Assembly (NCBI GenBank): GCA_963792175.1
Contig: CAWBVG010000035.1
Coordinates: 62,001 to 126,000, forward strand
Reading direction: 5' to 3'
Length of the DNA stretch: 64,000 bases
Source: CAWBVG01 sp963792175
GTDB lineage: Bacteria; Acidobacteriota; Vicinamibacteria; Vicinamibacterales; CAVVIG01
In this document: positions 11,101 to 20,492 of the stretch, piece by piece
How positions within the stretch are numbered: the first letter of the stretch is position 1
How the letters are laid out: each line of letters begins with the position of its first letter
Position numbers and translations under genes: made by a program
The notes under the pieces: generated by a model
The model's database searches: none
The model's input: only the letters and a program-made list of their open reading frames with translations
Told to the model about the DNA's origin: nothing

Positions 11101-11452
11101 GCAGGGCGTGATTGAAAGCGCCGACGTCCGGCCGACCGAGCAGGCGTATTCGGTGTTCCGGACGCTTTCCAACGCGCTCGACGAACAGCTCGGCAAACTG
11201 GACACGACGTCGAAGACGCGCATGCCGCCGGTGAATCAGCTGCTGCAGCGGCTGAAGCTCGATCCGATCAAGGCGGAACCGCTGAAGCCGGAGCCGCCGA
11301 AGCCTGCGGCTCGCCGCAGTAGGCAGGACGTTTCCTGCCCTCCGCCCTCCAGCCTTCCTGCCGGCAGTTACTTCGCCAGATGGAACGGCACGCTGGTGAC
11401 GACCGTGTTCGGCCGGAAGAGCAGCGCGCCCTTGATGAGCAACGCGCGCTGA
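8152..11452 (+). CDS. Secreted BNR/sialidase-fold repeat protein ('VPS10-like glycosyl hydrolase'), reading frame broken
   Basis: A signal peptide (LSRLLLLVILLPAALNA) is followed by many beta-propeller repeats with Asp-box/BNR features: WKTTDGGTTWKPV, YKSTDGGKTWTHIG, YRSKDGGKTWDKIL, FKSTDGGDHWTEI. The C-terminal ~250 residues form an Ig-like domain (GTYQVRVTADAE) plus a helical tail. This is the ~1050-residue secreted propeller family common in Acidobacteria; the catalytic role is unproven. The protein can be followed only by switching frame near 9693, 9973, 10574, 10652, 10680 and 10730. A further shift near 11310 would end it at TAG 11320-11322, just before a repeat; the end at 11452 is the stop in the frame as given. 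Six or more breaks suggest assembly errors, though decay is not excluded. Confidence 0.75.
11323..11362. repeat. Short-word repeat at a convergent gene junction
   Basis: The word GGCAGGA is followed 3 nt later by its complement TTCCTGCC, then two in-register heptamers GCCCTCC (11337-11343 and 11344-11350) and a variant AGCCTTCC. It begins directly after a TAG at 11320-11322 and ends just before the stop of the convergent permease gene. The same GGCAGGAAG word recurs at 53.0 and 53.9 kb. It could also act as a weak bidirectional terminator. Confidence 0.5.
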
Positions 11453-13207
11453 TTGTGCAGCAGGTGCTGCCACCATCGCGCCGGCACGAATTCCGGGAGA
11501 ATGACCGTCACGTAGTCGTCGGGCCGCTCGTTCTCGACCTGCTCGATGTATTCGAGCAGCGGCTCCATCACCGATCGGTACGGTGACGGCAGCACGATCA
11601 GCTGCGCGCGTCCGCCCCACGTGGCCCATTCGCGCTGCACCTGGTCGGTCGCCGCCGGATCGACGTCCACGTAGACGCCCCGGACGTCGTCCGAAAGCGT
11701 CTCCGCGTAGCGGAGCGCTTCCACCACCGCGCGCTGGATGCCGCCGATCGGGATCAGGACGGTGTTGTGCACCTTGCGCTGCGGCGTGTAATTGCGCAGC
11801 GTCAGCTGGGCCCCGACGTGATCGTAATGCCGGCGCGTCGCCCGGAACAGCATGACGATGATCGGAATGAGCACCAGGACGATCCACGCGCCTTCGAACG
11901 TCTTGGTGACGGCGACGATGATCAGGACCACGCCGGTCGTGACCGCGCCGAAGCCGTTGATGAGCGCGCTCGTCTTCCAGCCCGGCGTCGCGCGTCTGCC
12001 GCCAGTGGATGACCATGCCGGTCTGCGACAGCGTGAAGGAAATGAACACGCCGATCATGTAGAGCGGCAGCAGCGACTGCGTGTCGCCGCGGAACGCGAT
12101 GATCAGCAGGGCGGCGAACGCCGACAGCACGAGGATGCCGTTCGAGAAGGCGAGCCGATCGCCCTGATTCATGAACTGGCGGGGCAGAAAGCCGTCGCGC
12201 GACACGATCGACGCCAGGCGTGGAAAGTCCGCGTAGGCGGTGTTGGCGGCGAGGACGAGGATGAGCGTCGTCGCCGCCTGGACCAGGTAATAGATCGGAC
12301 CGCGCCCGAAGATGGCGCGTCCCAGCTGCGACACGCCCGATTCGGCCGGCGTCGGGATCACCTGATAGGCGTGCGCCAGAAACGTGATGCCGAGGAACAT
12401 CGCGATCGCGAGCACCGCCATCGTCACGAGCGTGGCGGCCGCGTTCTTGGCCTCGGGCGGGCGGAACGCCGGCACGCCGTCCGACACCGCCTCCACGCCG
12501 GTCATCGCCGTGCAGCCGTTGGCGAACGCCGTCAGCAGCAGGAACGTCGTCAGCGGCTTCGCGTCGCCGAGCGCGCTCGGGTGGTGTTCGACCGGCACGA
12601 GCGCGCCCGTGAAGTAGCGGTAGAGGCCCGCGGCGATCAGCATGAAGATGCAGACGACGAAAAAATAGGTCGGGATCGCGAAAATCTGTCCCGATTCCTT
12701 CGAGGCCGCGCAGGTTGCCGACCGTCAGCATCGGCGAGGAAGAAGAGACACAACTCGACGCGGTAGGGGTCGAGACTCGGAAAGGCCGACGTGATGGCGA
12801 GCACGCCGGCGGAAATACTCACCGACACCGTCAGCGTGTAGTCGACCAGCAGCGACGCGGCCGCGATCAGGCCGGCCATCGGGCTGATGTTTTCCTTCGC
12901 GACCCGGTAGGCGCCGCCGCCGGTGGGATACGCGAAGAATCGTCTGCCGGTACGAGAAGGCGACGACCGCGAGCAGCGCGGTGATGACGAGGCTGATCGG
13001 AATGGCGTAGACCAGAGCGGCCGTTCCCGCCACCACCAGCGTGGCGACGATGAAGTCGGTTGCGTACGCGACCGACGACAGCGCGTCGGACGACAGCACG
13101 GCCAGACCGGTGACGCGCGACAGGCGTTCGTGATGCGCCAGATGCGACGGAATCGGCTTGCCGAGGAGAAACCGTTTGAGTGTAGGAAAGGAGGATTCTT
13201 CAGCCAC
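11368..13207 (-). CDS. APC-superfamily amino acid permease with soluble C-terminal domain, reading frame broken
   Basis: About 613 residues when frames are joined. The N-terminus is cytosolic (LLGKPIPSHLAHHERLSRVT), followed by TM1 with LSSDALSSVAYATDF and later GGGAYRVAKENISP. About twelve hydrophobic segments follow, including TFLLLTAFANGCTAMTGVEA. The ~150-residue C-terminal part (HNTVLIPIGGIQRAVVEALR) resembles a soluble regulatory domain. These are proton-coupled amino acid or polyamine transporters of the inner membrane. GTG start at 13207. Frame switches are needed near 12940, 12740, 12695 and 11990. Substrate unknown. Confidence 0.78.
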
Positions 13208-13248
13208 GCGGGCGCCGGCTCTTGGTCAAGCGACAGCATGCTATCATA

Positions 13249-13273
13249 CGCGGTTTTCGGAGCGCGGTTTTCG
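13249..13273. repeat. Direct repeat CGCGGTTTTCG, two copies
   Basis: An exact 11-bp word occurs at 13249-13259 and 13263-13273, a 14-bp period (twice seven). It sits in the divergent gap between the permease start and acylphosphatase. GGAG inside it (13259-13262) can serve as the ribosome binding site for the TTG start at 13275. Confidence 0.55.
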
Positions 13274-13274
13274 A

Positions 13275-13547
13275 TTGCGGATCGCCCGACGATATCTCGT
13301 GAGCGGCCGCGTCCAGGGCGTCGGCTTCCGGTTTTTCGCCGAGGCGGTGGCGCTGCGCGAAGGACTGCACGGCTGGGTCCGCAATCTGCCGGACGGCCGC
13401 GTCGAGGCGCTGGCGGAAGGCGAGGCGGACGCGATCGATCGGTTCGAGCACGCGATCGGTCATGGCCCGTCCGGCGCTCGCGTCGAGCGCGTCGACGTCG
13501 ACCACATCGCGCCGAGCGGGCGCGACACAGGATTCACAACCAGATGA
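13275..13547 (+). CDS. acyP: Acylphosphatase
   Basis: About 90 residues. The signature VSGRVQGVGFRFFAEAVA holds the catalytic Arg (GVGFR) and phosphate loop, and LHGWVRNLPDGRVEALAEG holds the catalytic Asn. Together they give the complete acylphosphatase ferredoxin-like fold, a small cytosolic enzyme hydrolysing acyl phosphates. I chose TTG at 13275 because it is preceded by GGAG at 13259-13262 and gives the family's normal length; a longer reading upstream has no homologous sequence. The stop overlaps apt by 4 bp (ATGA at 13544-13547). Confidence 0.9.
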   Translation: MRIARRYLVSGRVQGVGFRFFAEAVALREGLHGWVRNLPDGRVEALAEGEADAIDRFEHAIGHGPSGARVERVDVDHIAPSGRDTGFTTR

Positions 13548-14062
13548 CGATGGATCTCAAAGCGAAGATTCGCCACGTGCCCGACTTCCCGAAAGCCGGG
13601 ATTTTGTTCTACGACATCACGACGCTGCTGCAGGATCCGGCTGGATTTCGTGCCGCGGTCGACGGCCTGTCGCAGCCCTTCAAAGGTCAGGGCATCGACG
13701 TGGTGGTCGGCATCGAGAGCCGCGGGTTCATCCTCGGCGCGGTCGTCGCCGACCGGATCGGCGCGGGCTTTTCGCCGGTGCGAAAGCCCGGCAAGCTGCC
13801 GTCGACCTGCGTTCGCGCAACCTATTCCCTCGAGTACGGGACCGACACGCTCGAGATGCACCAGGATGCCGTCCATCCGGGACAGCGCGTGCTGATCGTC
13901 GACGACCTGCTCGCAACCGGTGGAACGGCCCGCGCCACGCTCGATCTCGTGCGCGGCGTCGGCGGCCAGGTCCATGGCCTGGCATTTCTGATCGAGCTGG
14001 TCGCGCTGAACGGCCGGGCGAAGCTGGCCGGCGAACAGGTCTCGGCGGTTCTCCAGTATTGA
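13544..14062 (+). CDS. apt: Adenine phosphoribosyltransferase
   Basis: A 172-residue cytosolic purine-salvage enzyme (adenine + PRPP to AMP + PPi). It shows PDFPKAGILFYDITTLLQDP near the N-terminus, GIESRGFILGAVVA, and the PRPP-binding signature VLIVDDLLATGGTA, all diagnostic for APT. Length matches the family. ATG at 13544 overlaps the acylphosphatase stop, and the apt stop overlaps the next TTG start (TTGA), giving a tight three-gene unit. Confidence 0.95.
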   Translation: MTMDLKAKIRHVPDFPKAGILFYDITTLLQDPAGFRAAVDGLSQPFKGQGIDVVVGIESRGFILGAVVADRIGAGFSPVRKPGKLPSTCVRATYSLEYGTDTLEMHQDAVHPGQRVLIVDDLLATGGTARATLDLVRGVGGQVHGLAFLIELVALNGRAKLAGEQVSAVLQY

Positions 14063-14565
14063 TCCCGATCGCGGCGGCGATCGTCGTAGCGGCGGCGATC
14101 CTGTGGGCGGCGCGCGCGCTCGTGGCGGAGCTGCGGGCCGCACGAGCCGAGGCCACGCGCACTCGCGCACTCGCGGTGCTGCAGACGTTCTCTCCTGGAA
14201 TCGCCGCCGCTCACTCCGATCCACGCGTGTTGATGACGTGGGTCCCGCTCGCGCGCGCCGCGCGTCAGGTGCTGCCCGCGGAATTCGCGCTGCTGGATGC
14301 AGCGGCCGGTGGGCCGTTCCCGTTCAGCGCGGAGCGGATACAGGCGGCACACGCGCAGTGGACGGCCGAGTGGCTGTCGTGGGAGCGCGCGCACGACGCG
14401 GAGTACAAACTGAAAGCCGCGGTGCTCGACCGCGAGCTGGCGGCGGGCGAGTCGGCGATGGCCCGAGCCCGTCTCGAAGCGGTCGAGCGCGAGAAGATCG
14501 ATCTGTATCAGCGCCGTTATCAGGAATACGTACAGGTCGCCAAGGCGCTGCAATCGTTGTTCTGA
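14059..14565 (+). CDS. Unknown small membrane-anchored protein
   Basis: About 168 residues starting at TTG 14059, overlapping the apt stop (TTGA). The first ~20 residues are a hydrophobic anchor (IPIAAAIVVAAAILWAARAL). The rest is Ala/Glu/Arg-rich and helical, with a likely coiled coil in the last ~60 residues (LDRELAAGESAMARARLEA). I do not recognise a family. Codon use matches its neighbours and the translational coupling to apt argues that it is real. The following gap (14566-14828) shows no gene or repeat I can support. Confidence 0.55.
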   Translation: MIPIAAAIVVAAAILWAARALVAELRAARAEATRTRALAVLQTFSPGIAAAHSDPRVLMTWVPLARAARQVLPAEFALLDAAAGGPFPFSAERIQAAHAQWTAEWLSWERAHDAEYKLKAAVLDRELAAGESAMARARLEAVEREKIDLYQRRYQEYVQVAKALQSLF

Positions 14566-14828
14566 AGCTGTTCAGGATTGAGGCGAGTTGTTCCGTCCTG
14601 ACACACAATAGAGCAAGACACGGCGCTGCAATGCGTTAGACGCAGTCAGCCCATTCCTGACCGCCTCGATGTGTCACATTACGAGGCGTCTATCACGAGT
14701 CAGCCCGCCGCTCTAGTTTCGCGTTAACTCTCGCCCTAGCTAGACGGATACGCGCCGCTACGGCTGCCCGGCCGTCATCTTGCTCATCAGACGCTAGAGT
14801 CCGTTCATTACCTTTGGTGTCACTTGTT

Positions 14829-16584
14829 ATGACTGAGAAGCGCTCCCCCTCGCTTTTCGCACGCCTCCAGCGGCCTGCGATCGTTCTCGCGCTCATTGCC
14901 TCGTCCGCTCTGACGCTGCGTGGGTCGTCCGCGGAGCATCGCGCGCTCCTGTCGAGCGACCTGTTCGCGCATCAGGCCAAACGTACGACAGCCAAGGCGC
15001 GCGTGATCGTGCGCGGCACGGACGCCGAACTCGACGCGCTCGCGTATCGCCACAAGCTTCAGATTGTTCGACGCCTCGACGGCGCGGCGGTGGTGTTTGC
15101 GAACAGCGATGAAGTCGCTCGCCTCGCCGCCGACGCCGGTGTGAATCTCCTGTCCGGCGACGCAGAAGTGCGGCCGTCGATGTCGGTCTCGATCAAGGCG
15201 ACCGCTGCCGATCAGACGTGGAGTGGCAGCTCGGGGCTGCTCGGGATCGGCTCGATCGCTGGCGTCACGGGCCAGGACATCGGCGTCGCCGTCGTCGACT
15301 CCGGCATCTCGCCGCACGCCGCGCTCGCGAACAAAGTGGTCGCGAACATCAGCTTCGTCACCGGCGACTCGTCAGTCCTCGACGCGTTCGGCCACGGCAC
15401 GCACGTCGCCGGCATTATTGCCGGCACCGGCAGCGTCGCGTCCTCCGTGACCCCGCTTTACAAGGGTGGCATTGCGCCCGGTGTGAAGCTGGTCAACGTG
15501 CGGGTGCTCGGCGCGAACGGCAGCGGCCTCACGAGCGACGTCATCGCGGGGATCGAGTGGGCCATCAACAACCGCGCGACAATACAACATTCGAGTCATC
15601 AACCTGTCGCTCGGCCACCCGGTGTTCGAGTCGTGCGTGACGGACCTGCTCTGTCAGAAGGTGCAGAAAGCCGTCGACAACGGCATCGTGGTCGTCGCAT
15701 CGGCGGGCAACTCGGGCAAGAGTGTCGACGGGCGGACGGTGCTCGGCAGCATCACGGTCCCCGGAAACTCGCCGGTCGCGCTGACGGTCGGCGCGCTGAA
15801 CACCTGGGGCACCGCCGGACGCAGCGACGACAGCGTGACGACCTACAGCTCGCGCGGTCCCACGCGCTACGACAACATCGTCAAGCCGGATCTCGCGGCG
15901 CCGGGGAACAAGATCATTTCGCTCGAGGCGCCGGGCGCCTTCCTGGCGGGCATGTATCCGTTCCTCCACAAGGCCGGCACGGGTTCGAACGCGTACATGC
16001 AGTTGAGCGGTTCGAGCATGGCGGCGCCGATGGTCAGCGGCGGCGTCGCGCTGCTGCTGCAGGGCCAGCCGAGCCTCACCGCCGCGCAGGTGAAGCTGGT
16101 TCTCCAGAGCGGCTCAACCTTCGTGTCAAACGGCGGCTTGATGGGCGCCGGCGCCGGCAGCGTGAACATCTGGTCCGCCCGCCAGTACGCGTCGAAGGGT
16201 CTGGTCTCGAGCGTGTTGAGCGCGGTGCTGGGCGCGAGCGGCGCGTCGTACTGGGATGCCGGCACGATGGCCAACCGGATGAACAAGGGCCTTGGCATCC
16301 GGCTGTTGTCTTTACTCGATGCGCCGCTGGCATTCCTCAATCCGTCGATGCTCCACTACGGGGATCTGAACCTGATTGGCCTGCTCAACCCGCTGCGCCT
16401 GGTGTCGCCGAAGATGCTGCAGTGGGGACAGATCGGCACCTGGACGAACAACCAGCAGATCATCTGGGGCGACACGGTGTACGACCCGCAGGGACAGCAA
16501 ATCATCTGGGGCGACGCCGACACCACCGACGACAACCAGATCATCTGGGGCGACGCGGTGTTGACCTCGTCGGATCCGCAGTAA
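14829..16584 (+). CDS. Secreted subtilisin-like serine protease (S8) with C-terminal IIWGD repeats, one frame break
   Basis: Signal sequence (RLQRPAIVLALIASSALTLRG), an inhibitor-I9-like propeptide (~residues 45-105), then the catalytic triad: Asp in IGVAVVDSGISPHAAL, His in AFGHGTHVAGIIAG, Ser in MQLSGSSMAAPMVSGG. The tail carries three copies of QIIWGD, a terminal motif of many acidobacterial subtilases of unknown function. At 15581/15582 an extra A splits the gene: the frame reads Arg-Ala-Thr, then must shift to continue Tyr-Asn-Ile-Arg-Val-Ile-Asn-Leu-Ser-Leu-Gly. ATG 14829 was preferred over TTG 14814 because it directly precedes the signal peptide. The product is extracellular or outer-surface. 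Confidence 0.9.
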
Positions 16585-16587
16585 CTC

Positions 16588-18584
16588 GTGGCTGGCAGTG
16601 CTTCCTCGAACGGTCGATCGGCACAGCGCGCCCCGTCGGGCGCGCTGAAGCCGTTTGTCGGCGTCGTGGTCGCGATTGGCGCGGCCGTCATTCTGCACTC
16701 GCTTGCCGGCGTCGCCTTCGTGCCACGCCCGTACGAGTGGATGCTGTTCGCGGCGCTCGCCATTGCCACCGGATCCTTCAGCGTCAAGATTGCCTCGGTG
16801 GTCGCGACGATCTCCATCTCCGACACGTTCTTCATCACGCTCGCGCTCTTGTTCGGCCCCGCCCCGGCGGCGATCGCCGTCGCCGTCGACAGCCTGATCA
16901 TGTCGTGGCGGCTCGGCCACGCGTGGCGGCGCATCATGCTGAACATGGCGGCGCCGGCGGTCTCGATCTGGGCCGGCGCGCAGATGTTCTTCCTGATCGC
17001 GCGCGTTCCCGCGCTCGCGCACAGCGACGTGGCAGTCGGATCGCTCATCGGTCCGTTGTTGCTGATGACGCTGATCTACTTCGCGCTCAATTCCGGCCTG
17101 ATCGCCACGGCGGTCGGCCTGGAATCCGGTCAATCGCCGCTGGACATCTGGCGCCGCCACTTCCAGTGGCTGGGTATCGGCTACATGGCGTCGGCGTCGC
17201 TGGCGTTCTGCTTCGTGCTGCTCATCCAGCAGGTCAGCTTTCTCGCCGCCATCGTGATTCTGCCGATGCTGGCGGTGTTCCATCTCACGCTGCAAGGCGT
17301 CGTACGGCCGGCTCGAAGACGCGCGCAGGCATCTCGCGGATGTCGACCGCCTGTATCTCTCGACGGTCGAAACGCTCGCGATGGCGATCGACGCCAAGGA
17401 CGATGTGACGCACAGCCACGTCCGGCGCGTGCAGGCGTACGCCGTCGGCATGGCGCGGGCGCTCGGGTTCACCGACGAGTCGACGCTGAAGGCCATCGAA
17501 GCCGCCGCGCTGCTTCACGACACCGGCAAATTGGCGGTGCCCGAGCACATCCTCAACAAGCCCGGCAAACTGACACCGTCCGAGTTCGAGAAGATGAAGC
17601 TTCACGTGGACGTCGGCGCCGACATCCTGTCGCTCGTCGATTTCCCGTACCCGGTCGTGCCGATCGTGCGCTGTCATCACGAGAACTGGGACGGCACCGG
17701 CTACCCGCGCGGCGTCAAAGGCGAGGCGATCCCGATCGGTGCGCGCATCCTGTCGGTGGTCGACTGCTTCGATGCGCTGACATCCGATCGTCCGTATCGC
17801 CGCGCGATGACGGAAGAGGCCGCCCTTGGGATTCTGCGGGAACGCAGCGGCAAGATGTACGACCCGGCGGTGGTCGACATGTTCATCAAGGTCTTCCGCG
17901 ACATTCCCGTCGCCAGCCACGACGCCGCGGAAACCACGGAGGTGATGCAGCGCATCGCGCAGTCGAAGCACGAGGCGCCGGCGCCGGTCATCGAGGCGCC
18001 CGCCGCGCCGTCGACCTTCGCGGCCTCGAGCAACCTCCTCGCCTGCGTCAGTCTGGCGCGTGTCGCCGGCGGGGAAGGCAGCCTGGCCGACGTGCTGGCC
18101 CTGTCGTCCAACCTGGTCAACGACATCCTGCCGGCGGCCACCGGTGCCTGGTTTGTTCCGGACCACGTCGCGCGATCAGCTCGTGGTGGCCGACGCGTTC
18201 GGACCGGCGGCGATGACGCTCGCCGGATTCTCCGTCGACGTCGGCGACCGTCTGACCGGTTGGGTCGCCGCCAGCCGCCAGCCGATCCTGAACTCGGACG
18301 CCTCGCTCGATCTGGCAGGCCGTCAGGAAGGCAACGAACCGCGTCTGCTGACGTGTATGAGCGTGCCGCTGATCGCCGGGGAGACGCTCGTGGGCGTCCT
18401 GAGCCTCTATTCCGCGGAGGCTGAAGGCTTCAACGACGATCGCGGGCGGTTGATTCAAATGATCGCGCCGCATCTGGCGACCGCGATCAGCGCCGCCGTC
18501 CGGAACGCCGCCGTGAAGGGCGCCCCGGTCGTCGCTGAAAAGGCCCAGACTGCGGCGCCGCTTCGTCTCGTTTCCACTCGCTGA
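16588..18584 (+). CDS. Membrane HD-GYP phosphodiesterase with C-terminal GAF domain, two frame breaks
   Basis: An N-terminal domain of about seven TM helices (~residues 20-235) is followed by an HD-GYP domain and a GAF-like domain. Visible metal-site motifs are ALLHDTGKLAVPEHILNKPG, CHHENWDGTGYPRG and ILSVVDCFDALTSDRPYR. HD-GYP proteins hydrolyse cyclic-di-GMP, so this is probably a membrane-signal-regulated c-di-GMP phosphodiesterase. The GAF part ends with PLIAGETLVGVLSLYS. Frames must be joined near 17300 and at an extra C at 18163/18164. GTG start at 16588, just after the protease stop. Confidence 0.88.
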
Positions 18585-18634
18585 CGGTCTCCAGCTTCCC
18601 GCACGCTTGAGTTACACTTAAGGTTTGCAGGATC

Positions 18635-18708
18635 GCGCCCGTAGCTCAGGTGGATAGAGCACTGGTTTCCTAAACCGGGGGCCGCAGGTTCGAGTCCTGC
18701 CGGGCGCA
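18635..18708 (+). tRNA. tRNA-Arg (anticodon CCT)
   Basis: Acceptor arms GCGCCCG (18635-18641) and CGGGCGC (18701-18707) pair perfectly, with discriminator A. The D arm is GCTC...GAGC, and the T arm GCAGG TTCGAGT CCTGC is canonical. The anticodon stem CTGGT/ACCGG encloses loop TTCCTAA, giving anticodon CCT, which reads AGG. The 3' CCA is not encoded. Confidence 0.96.
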
Positions 18709-18719
18709 AACCAGACTCC

Positions 18720-18743
18720 GCTCGCCTCCGGCGAGCTTCGTCT
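18720..18743 (+). terminator. Hairpin after tRNA-Arg
   Basis: A perfect 7-bp stem GCTCGCC/GGCGAGC with a 3-nt loop (18720-18736) is followed by TTCGTCT. It is GC-rich with a weak T-run, 11 bp after the tRNA, so it is a plausible terminator or 3'-processing boundary. Confidence 0.5.
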
Positions 18744-18779
18744 AGGCAGGCTCGTGAGCTACCGTGCGAAGTGCTGTCT

Positions 18780-18806
18780 CGCCGAAGCGGCGCAGCCGCG
18801 AAGGCG
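18780..18806 (+). other. Symmetric hairpin with GAA/GAA internal loop upstream of a TPR gene
   Basis: CGCC-GAA-GCGGC, loop GCA, then GCCGC-GAA-GGCG. Both stems pair perfectly and the two GAA bulges face each other, suitable for tandem sheared G-A pairs in RNA. It ends 15 nt before the ATG at 18822 and could affect translation of that gene. Function unknown. Confidence 0.45.
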
Positions 18807-18821
18807 GACTTCAGATCACTC

Positions 18822-19550
18822 ATGAAAAGAACAGAACGGCATCACCTCAAAGAAAACGAGTTGCACAACCTGGCGCGGCAGGCGCGCGAGGGCTTCGAGT
18901 CAAAGCGCCGCGAGACGACCTTCATCGTCGGCGCCCTCGCGGTCGTCGGCTTGTTGGTGGTCGGTTATTTCGTCTGGCACGAACGGGTCGAAAGCCGGGC
19001 GCACACCCTGCTGGCCGAGGCGCTCGTCTCACAGAGCGCGCGCGTCGGCGCGCCAGCTGCGCCCGGCACGGCGGGGGCCGGCAGTCTGAGCTACCTGACC
19101 GAGCGCGACAGGGCCCAGGCCGCGGTCGCCAAGTTCAAGGCGACCGCCGACGCCTATCCCTCCACCGACGCTGGCATCTTTGCCCGCTACCAGGAAGGTG
19201 CGACCTGGACCTATCTCGGCAGCCCCGCGCAGGCCATCAGCGCCTATCAGCAGGCGATCGATCGCGCCGGCGACAGTCTCTACGGTCAGATGGCGCGGCT
19301 TGGCATGGCGCAGGCGCAGGCGCTCGACGGCAAGTACGAGCAGGCGATCAACGGCTTCAAGGAGCTGGCGCAGCGCAAGGATGGACCGTTGCCCGTGGAT
19401 GGCATCCTGATGCAACTGGGCAAGGCGTATCTGGACGCCGGTAAGCGCGCGGACGCGCAGCAGACCTTCACGAGGCTGGTCGAAGAGTACCCGGAGTCGC
19501 CATTCACCGGGGACGCGCGCCGGGAGCTCGAGACACTCAAAAAGACTTAA
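18822..19550 (+). CDS. TPR-containing membrane protein (YfgM-like)
   Basis: About 242 residues: a short cytosolic N-terminus (MKRTERHHLKENELHNLARQ), one TM segment (TTFIVGALAVVGLLVVGYFV), then tetratricopeptide-like helices with repeated pattern GIFARYQEGATWTYLG, YGQMARLGMAQAQALDGKYE and ILMQLGKAYLDAGKRADAQQ. This resembles the YfgM/ancillary translocon TPR family facing the periplasm. ATG 18822 was chosen because longer readings run into the tRNA-downstream hairpin. Convergent with the agmatinase gene. Confidence 0.75.
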   Translation: MKRTERHHLKENELHNLARQAREGFESKRRETTFIVGALAVVGLLVVGYFVWHERVESRAHTLLAEALVSQSARVGAPAAPGTAGAGSLSYLTERDRAQAAVAKFKATADAYPSTDAGIFARYQEGATWTYLGSPAQAISAYQQAIDRAGDSLYGQMARLGMAQAQALDGKYEQAINGFKELAQRKDGPLPVDGILMQLGKAYLDAGKRADAQQTFTRLVEEYPESPFTGDARRELETLKKT

Positions 19551-19615
19551 CCGCCAGAGCGCGCAGAACTCGCAGCGAAAATATTCGCGGCGTGCTCCGC
19601 GTGCTCAGCGGTTAA
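19547..19615. repeat. Convergent-junction inverted repeat built of 9-bp words
   Basis: The outer arms TTAACCGC (19547-19554) and GCGGTTAA (19608-19615) are exact inverted repeats. The inner 25-nt arms match at 19 of 25 positions around an AATA centre. Each arm has a 9-bp period (right: GCGTGCTCC then GCGTGCTCA). The left arm contains the TAA stop of the TPR gene and the right arm the stop of the agmatinase gene, so it may act as a bidirectional terminator. Confidence 0.7.
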
Positions 19616-20492
19616 TTTCTCGGGCAAAGCGGTACGACAGAATCTTGTAAATCAGCTTCGCGCACAGAAAGTTCGGCGCGACATTGCCGGCCAACGGCGA
19701 CAGCTCCACGATGTCGCAGCCGACGACGGTGCGGCGCTCGATCACCGCTCGCAGCAACGCCAGCGTTTCATACCAGGACAATCCACCCGGTTCCGGCGTG
19801 CCGGTCGCCGGCATGATCGCCGGATCGAGGCCGTCGACGTCGATGGTGATGTACACCGTGTCGGTCAGCGACTCGACGACGCGATCGATCCAGCGCGGAT
19901 CGGCGCGCATGTTGTAGTCGTAGAAGATCGTGGTCCGGAGGCCGGGCGCGGCGGCGGCTTCTTCCGGTGACAAGCTCCGAATCCCGACCTGCGTGGTCGG
20001 CGCAAAATCGAGCGTCCGCCGCATCGCGCACGCATGGTTGTGCGGCGTGCCCATGAACGAGTCGCGGAGATCGGCGTGCGCATCGATCTGCAGCACCGAC
20101 AGACCTGGATGTTTCGCGGCGACCGCGCCGACGACCGCCGGCGTGATCGAGTGCTCGCCGCCGAGGATGAACGGAAACTTGTCCCGGTTGACCAGCTCGG
20201 ACGCGACGCGCCGGATCTCGCACACGACGTCGTCCATGCCCGCGAAGGGGAACTCCATCTCCGGCAGCGTGTAGATGCCGATGCTGTGGACGTCGGTTTG
20301 GGTTTCCTCGTCCCACAGCTCGATGTGAGACGACGCCACCAGAATCTCGTGCGGCCCGTTGCGCGTGCCCGAGACGTAGGACGTCGTGCGATCGAGCGGA
20401 ACCGGAAGGATGACGACGCGGGCCTTGGCGAAATCGGTCGTCGTGGGAGTGGTGCCGCCGAACTCGCCCAAGGCGAGCTGATCGGTACTCAA
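19605..20492 (-). CDS. speB: Agmatinase / ureohydrolase family enzyme
   Basis: 295 residues of the arginase/agmatinase fold. The Mn-binding motifs are complete: FILGGEHSIT, LQIDAHADLRDSF and ITIDVDGLDPAIMPATGTP. Family members hydrolyse agmatine (or related guanidino compounds) to putrescine and urea in the cytosol. TTG start at 20492 overlaps the stop of the upstream deoxyhypusine-synthase-like gene (TTGA), so the two form a polyamine operon. Substrate among agmatine, guanidinobutyrate or N1-aminopropylagmatine cannot be told from sequence alone. Confidence 0.9.
   Translation of the reverse strand: MSTDQLALGEFGGTTPTTTDFAKARVVILPVPLDRTTSYVSGTRNGPHEILVASSHIELWDEETQTDVHSIGIYTLPEMEFPFAGMDDVVCEIRRVASELVNRDKFPFILGGEHSITPAVVGAVAAKHPGLSVLQIDAHADLRDSFMGTPHNHACAMRRTLDFAPTTQVGIRSLSPEEAAAAPGLRTTIFYDYNMRADPRWIDRVVESLTDTVYITIDVDGLDPAIMPATGTPEPGGLSWYETLALLRAVIERRTVVGCDIVELSPLAGNVAPNFLCAKLIYKILSYRFAREINR

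Noticed and set aside
8152..11452. True sialidase
   Set aside because: Asp-box/BNR repeats are abundant, but the catalytic Arg triad and Tyr/Glu pair of sialidases could not be identified. Only the fold is called.
14566..14828. Possible small gene or RNA in the gap before the subtilase
   Set aside because: No frame with plausible start and codon use, no convincing hairpin or word repeat. Probably a promoter region, but no clear -35/-10 pair was found.
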